DNA of 64,000 nucleotides from Lepidonotus clava (Eukaryota; Annelida; Polychaeta; Phyllodocida; Polynoidae). Each line of letters opens with the position of its first letter. The first letter of the stretch is position 1. The notes beneath the pieces were generated by a model, which ran no database searches, was not told the DNA's origin, and saw only the letters and a list, made by a program, of their open reading frames with translations. This document shows, one piece after another, positions 59,311-64,000 of the stretch. The position numbers were made by a program, and so were the translations under genes. The stretch spans positions 15,912,908 through 15,976,907 of the forward strand of contig OW387134.1 of assembly GCA_936440205.1 (NCBI GenBank), read 5' to 3'.

Positions 59311-62300
59311 ATCATTGACTTCAATATGGTCGTCTTATATTTTCATTGAACAGAAATAGAAATTAAGGTGGTATTTCAGTTTTATTAAACACTTCGTGTT
59401 TGAAAAATCACCACACGATGAGACTGAGTTTATGGAAAAGTTTCCATGGTGACCAATGATGTCTGGACAAATAGATGTATAACTTGCATTCTGAAAGTTT
59501 TTATGCAAATCTGGGTATTTGATCTATAATGGCGCCATTGTCTTTAACAGGCAAATATCAACGATTCTATTTTTCATACTGTACATTTTGATATGAACGT
59601 CAGTTATAAATCAGGTCGATACGAAACAATTTTAATACTGCAGAGTTAAGATCTATACTTTTACACGATTTCAAATAATCACTATGCATTTTACATGGAT
59701 ATAGTATTCTATTTCTCATAGAATTCATACTGCAAAATGATATTTTTAAAAGGTCAAATAGAAACCCCAGGAAAATGATGAGATCGCTTTTACAGATTTA
59801 TGGAGTCAATGTTTGTAAATGGGTTTTAAAAAAGTTCACATCTTGTCAGAAGTTGGACCTATAAACAATCCGTCCTGGCAAAACAGGACACCTTGGTGAT
59901 CCGGAATAACAGGACGTCCCAGATTTACAGATACACTGTTAAAATGCATAAGATCACCTTTTCTTAAATCGAATTAAAAGAAAAGTATTTAAAAATTTTC
60001 CAAAGTATTTGATATTTTGACTTAATTATGAGTATCGTAATTGAATACTTATTATTACAATTTTAGGGACAACGCCCTGAAATCTCGGAACGTGCTGACT
60101 CTCCAAATGTGGGCGCAACCCGTTTAGCATTTATTTGACTTGAAGTTAGATAGGACTGTCAAATACATTGATTGGCATTTTACGGGAATTTGAATTTTCA
60201 AGGCATTGAATTGCGAAGGTTTCATTGTATGAATATAATCGTGTAAATGTCAACCTTCACCATTGGCAGTAAATAATTGGTTTCAACTTTAACTGATAAA
60301 GAGATATGAAGAGAGGTCAGCACTACAGTATCTTGACACCCTCTAGGTCAGCATTCATCGTTAGGATCAAAGCCTCGGTTATGTCAGGCCTCCTGATAAT
60401 ATATTTCCTGCGTGCTCTTCACCCTGTCAGAGAGACCATTGTGTTTACTAGGTTGGAGATAGCTGTCCCCCCAGGTCGAGCAGGGCCCCGGCACTCTGTT
60501 TACACAGATAGTATGGTTTTGTCTGATAACAAGGCCCTGCGGAGGATGACCCCATTTAAGTATAATCTGAAGTTCATGGTGAATGGTCTTTCATTTTGAA
60601 AAAAAAGAATAAAAAGATTAAGTCTAATGCGTGTGAAAAAACGGATGATTATAAGTGTCCTTGTCCCAATTGCGAGTACACAGATGGACTTTGCGATCAA
60701 ATCGAAAGCATTTTTTAAATCAATAAAAAAGATATTTTGGTGAACATATATATAATGATCACAATTTCTTTCCGATGTTTCAATTTGCACTACAAGGGAT
60801 ATGAAACTGCACCATGTACCTAATTGCCAAACCACAATGCTGCAAAATGTGTATCAAGTCGGTGATTCTAATGCGACAAAAAGTGAACGGATCAAAGGAT
60901 CAATCCGCAATGGTTTCAGAATCTTTGCAGTCTCAAATTGACTTTAATTATATTTTTTTTTAGAGAATAATCATATATGACTAGTCTTAATTAACTATTA
61001 GTCTTTGTTTTGAAATGTGTATGTGGAATTTTGATAATTAAACGTTGCAATTTCACCTACTTTTTTTTTATAGTCTAAGATATAATGAAACGATTGATCT
61101 TCAACGTCGCCATAGATTATGGGCAGGTAACATACTGTGAATCTATTTTCTGCTCACAGCTTTTATTGGGAAACGGACAAAAAATCTCTTCCTGACACCA
61201 TTTGGATATAAAAACTTGAAATTGTTTAACTAATAATCATATACCTTCATATTTCCCAGACTTTACCAACATTTTCGTCAACAAGATTATTGTCACTTGA
61301 AAAGCAAGAAGGATGGTTACTCATAACATAAACATAACCAAAGAATGGTCCAATATTGGTATTGAAGAACAACTCGTATACAACTTAGCAATTACCTTTT
61401 TTATTAATGTTTCTTCTTTGACAAAATTACACAACACATAAATAAATAACTAGTACTCGGATTTCCCAAGTCTTCCGCTTTTCATAACATTCGCCTCAAC
61501 ACACTCAACTTTCAATATTCTTTTGCATTGCAACTAAGTTTTAGCCTGCACTTGATCGAGAAACAATTTGATAGATAGCCTATATTCAATAAGGATGAGT
61601 TCTTACAAAATGTCACTTTTTCTTCCCAGTTTTCTTCTTTGAACGACATTCAAAATGAATCAAGTTCTCTTTTGTTTCTCAACAGATTAATATATTGAAT
61701 TGACAAACATTTTGTTCAATACTATGTTTAAAGCCTATTGCCTCTTCACACTTAAAACGCTCAAGTAAACATTGCCAATAAAACATTCAGAGGTCTGTAT
61801 AGATGCAACATAAATATTAAGCATTCAGACCTTTTTGAATAAATATGAAATAGTACTACCATCGACCATTCTTTTTCCCTACTGACAATGATGACCATTA
61901 AAGAAGCCGCTCTTTTAATAGCCGTGTTATTGTTATTGTAGTCAAATTGCAAATTTGTCAGAACATAACATTCAAAGAAAAATCTTGGTCAGAAATGGGT
62001 TCATCTTTCAATCCGTTTAGGTTAGGTCTATCTCCTTTACATTAATTCCATGGAGGCATTGAACAGCAATTTGAAAAATTCAATACAAATTCACCAAAAT
62101 ACCCACTAAACAGCCCGCATGGCCGTTTAACGTCTGAGGTCACGTATTTCAAGGTTAATTGTACATGTCATGAAACATTCTTGTAATTGTTACTATAACT
62201 ATACTTCAAAGAGTATACATGTTGGAGTATTGATAAGGGAAAATCAAATCAAATATCAAAACCTGAATGTTTTAACTCAGGAAATGCACATTATGATATT

Positions 62301-63675
62301 CTGTGTAGAAATGCAGCTGCTCATTTGTGTTCTTTTATTCGAACCGGACGAGTGAATTTCCGGTCAACTCAAGGAGTATTAGGCCTACATATACTTTTCA
62401 CATAATCCTTACATACAGACACAGAGTCTTCGTGCATTCCCTTTCGGATCAATGTATAAGTGGTATATCAGACAATAAAATGTTCTTTTTCTGATCTAAG
62501 GACGACTTTCAGCTGTGAAGAATGCAGCTAACGCGTTAGTCAGATGTATTTTGCGTTAATCCAACATCTTTGAACGACTTGAATTAGACGACATGATTAA
62601 ACGATTATGTTTTGCAGTTTACGGTAACCTTTTGCAGATATATATCAAGATCGCATTCATGAAATAGCAGTAGCTCGTCAATAAGATATGACGGAGAATA
62701 AACAGTTTACTAATATCAAAATCAGTAAAACGAATTGTAGAGGTGCATTTGTAAGTAATAGGAAACAATATCTCTATTAACCTTACAACAGTCGATTGTT
62801 ATCAAACTTATGAATATAATAGAAACACTACCTTAGACCGATAGGCAAACTATGACTGGTTTTGCAAAGGTTATTCTCATAATAATTTTTAGTTTAATTA
62901 GGACATACAGGGTTTTAATGACTCATATAGGAAAATGGTAATCTAGTGAACAAATAGCACCCATAACCTAACTTTGGATATTTGGACATTTGGACATTAT
63001 GCTCTTTCATATTGTGCAAATATTTCTAATATTTAAACGCCGAGATATTGACCTTTAAGGATAGCCACTTCACTTACATCCATAGCCCTCTGATGCTAAA
63101 AGTCTAATATTAATTTTGAAAAAATATTAATATTTGTTCAGAACTATTTTTGACATGAGCGCAAATTCAACTTAATCACCAATAAGCAGCAGTTTCGAAA
63201 CTTGTTCGGAACAATTTTTTCATTTATCTTGTTTTTTCTCTCATCATGGAAACATATCTGTCTTGATATAATATCAATAAAATGTGCACAACTTCCATAA
63301 ATGCTGTTGCCCTCATCTTCTATAACACTTTAAAATGGGTCCACCTATCACATATTTCCCACTAGGTTACCATTTCCCACGTCTGGTCACTGATGAAGTT
63401 AGACCTAATTGATGTATGTAAGAAAGAACCTATATCCTAACTGAGAACAACCTCCAGAATTCTTTCCCGATTGGTAATTGAACATGTTGACAGACAATAT
63501 TGAGGGAAGTACGAAACTCAAAAAGAAGGAAAATAATCCTGATGTCAGAATTGCTGCGTTGGTTTCCATTAGAGGTGGTCCCGTTGGAAAGGGGCCAAGG
63601 GTAACTATGTCCTAGTTAGCGCTTGGGTTTAGTGGTGGAGGGGCGTGACATGCCCTGACGTCATTATTAGTTTTA
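59311..63675. other. Intergenic; nothing recognised
   Basis: AT-rich, with only short open frames lacking splice context or domains. It is the 3' flank of the minus-strand gene at the right edge. Confidence 0.45.
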
Positions 63676-63983
63676 TTATACTGACGTCATCTTTTCCGAG
63701 GCGAAGTCGCCGTCGTCCTCGAGCAGGAGGTGCTCGTTGCTGGAAGCCTTGTGCTCGTGGTGCGCGGCCGACGTGGAGGCGGTGGCCCCGTGGTGGTGAC
63801 GCCCGCCCCCACTCGCCGCATTGTTCGTGTTGGTCACTGTCACTTTCTCATGGGGCACACACACGTAGACGGGCCGGTAGAGGATGATGTCGTCCGACTG
63901 CTCTATCGTACCGTCGTACACCTGGCCAAGCTGGAACTCCGGGCTAATGTACAGGCCGCCCTCCACGTGGTCCGCCGCCATCT
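63676..63983 (-). CDS. Last exon of an unrecognised gene (5' part beyond window)
   Basis: On the minus strand an acceptor TGCATTGCAG is followed by AG and then ATGGCGGCGGACCACG. The open frame MAADHVEGGLYISPEFQLGQ continues through QSDDIILYRPVYVCVPHEKVTV and a His/Ala/Ser-rich stretch to FASEKMTSV and TAA. AATAAA overlaps the stop region, a very short 3' UTR. Because an acceptor sits two bases before the ATG, this is probably an internal-to-terminal exon rather than the true start. About 100 residues are visible; I do not recognise the family. Confidence 0.6.
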
Positions 63984-64000
63984 CTGCAATGCAGTATTAA

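Noticed and set aside
60306-60599. A 97-residue open frame
   Set aside because: No splice context, domain or codon bias; composition matches the surrounding non-coding DNA.

Overview
This window is eukaryotic, most likely from a marine invertebrate. The genes are split by GT-AG introns and have GC-rich coding exons in an AT-rich background. There are tRNA-derived SINEs, many small inverted-repeat transposons, and secreted chitin-binding proteins. A lophotrochozoan (brachiopod, mollusc or annelid) is a reasonable guess, but the phylum cannot be fixed from this sequence.

Layout. 1-2818 (+): a secreted histidine-rich protein ending in a type-2 chitin-binding domain; its first exon is cut by the window edge and its first intron holds a foldback MITE. 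5423-9693 (+): a second, smaller secreted chitin-binding protein, complete in four exons, with another MITE in its last intron. 10821-16239 (+): a complete five-exon gene for a 405-residue protein I do not recognise, with a SINE in intron 4. 16240-23093: intergenic, with a second MITE copy, a SINE and tandem repeats. 23097-46499: one large block of nested DNA transposons. 48267-50545 (+): a two-exon gene for a small two-pass membrane protein. 50546-63675: intergenic, with a TG microsatellite, a minisatellite, two MITEs and a solo LTR. 63676-63983 (-): the last exon of a gene that continues past the right edge.

The most interesting part is 23097-46499. Two different PIF/Harbinger-type elements are nested. 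The outer one (B, about 12 kb once the insert is removed) has short inverted ends CAGCGGGTTCCAGAGA. The inner one (A, 23533-34876, 11.3 kb) has ends TGGCCCGTCGCATAAC and a perfect CAG target duplication, and sits about 50 bp upstream of B's transposase start codon. Each element carries the same two-gene cassette in convergent orientation: a DDE transposase with intact catalytic motifs (354 and 428 residues) and an unusually large SANT/Myb-like accessory protein (1240 residues in A; 764 plus a separated C-terminal part in B). The two accessory proteins share a conserved motif block and a matching 118-nt exon with identical intron phases. They are therefore homologous parts of one lineage, even though the element ends differ. 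A MITE inside A and an inverted repeat inside B add further nesting. A diverged copy of B's empty target lies at about 21.66-21.73 kb and supports CAG as the target triplet.

The two transposase cassettes look able to encode full proteins, apart from the end of B's accessory gene. All protein-family statements rest on motifs read by eye; no search was run.
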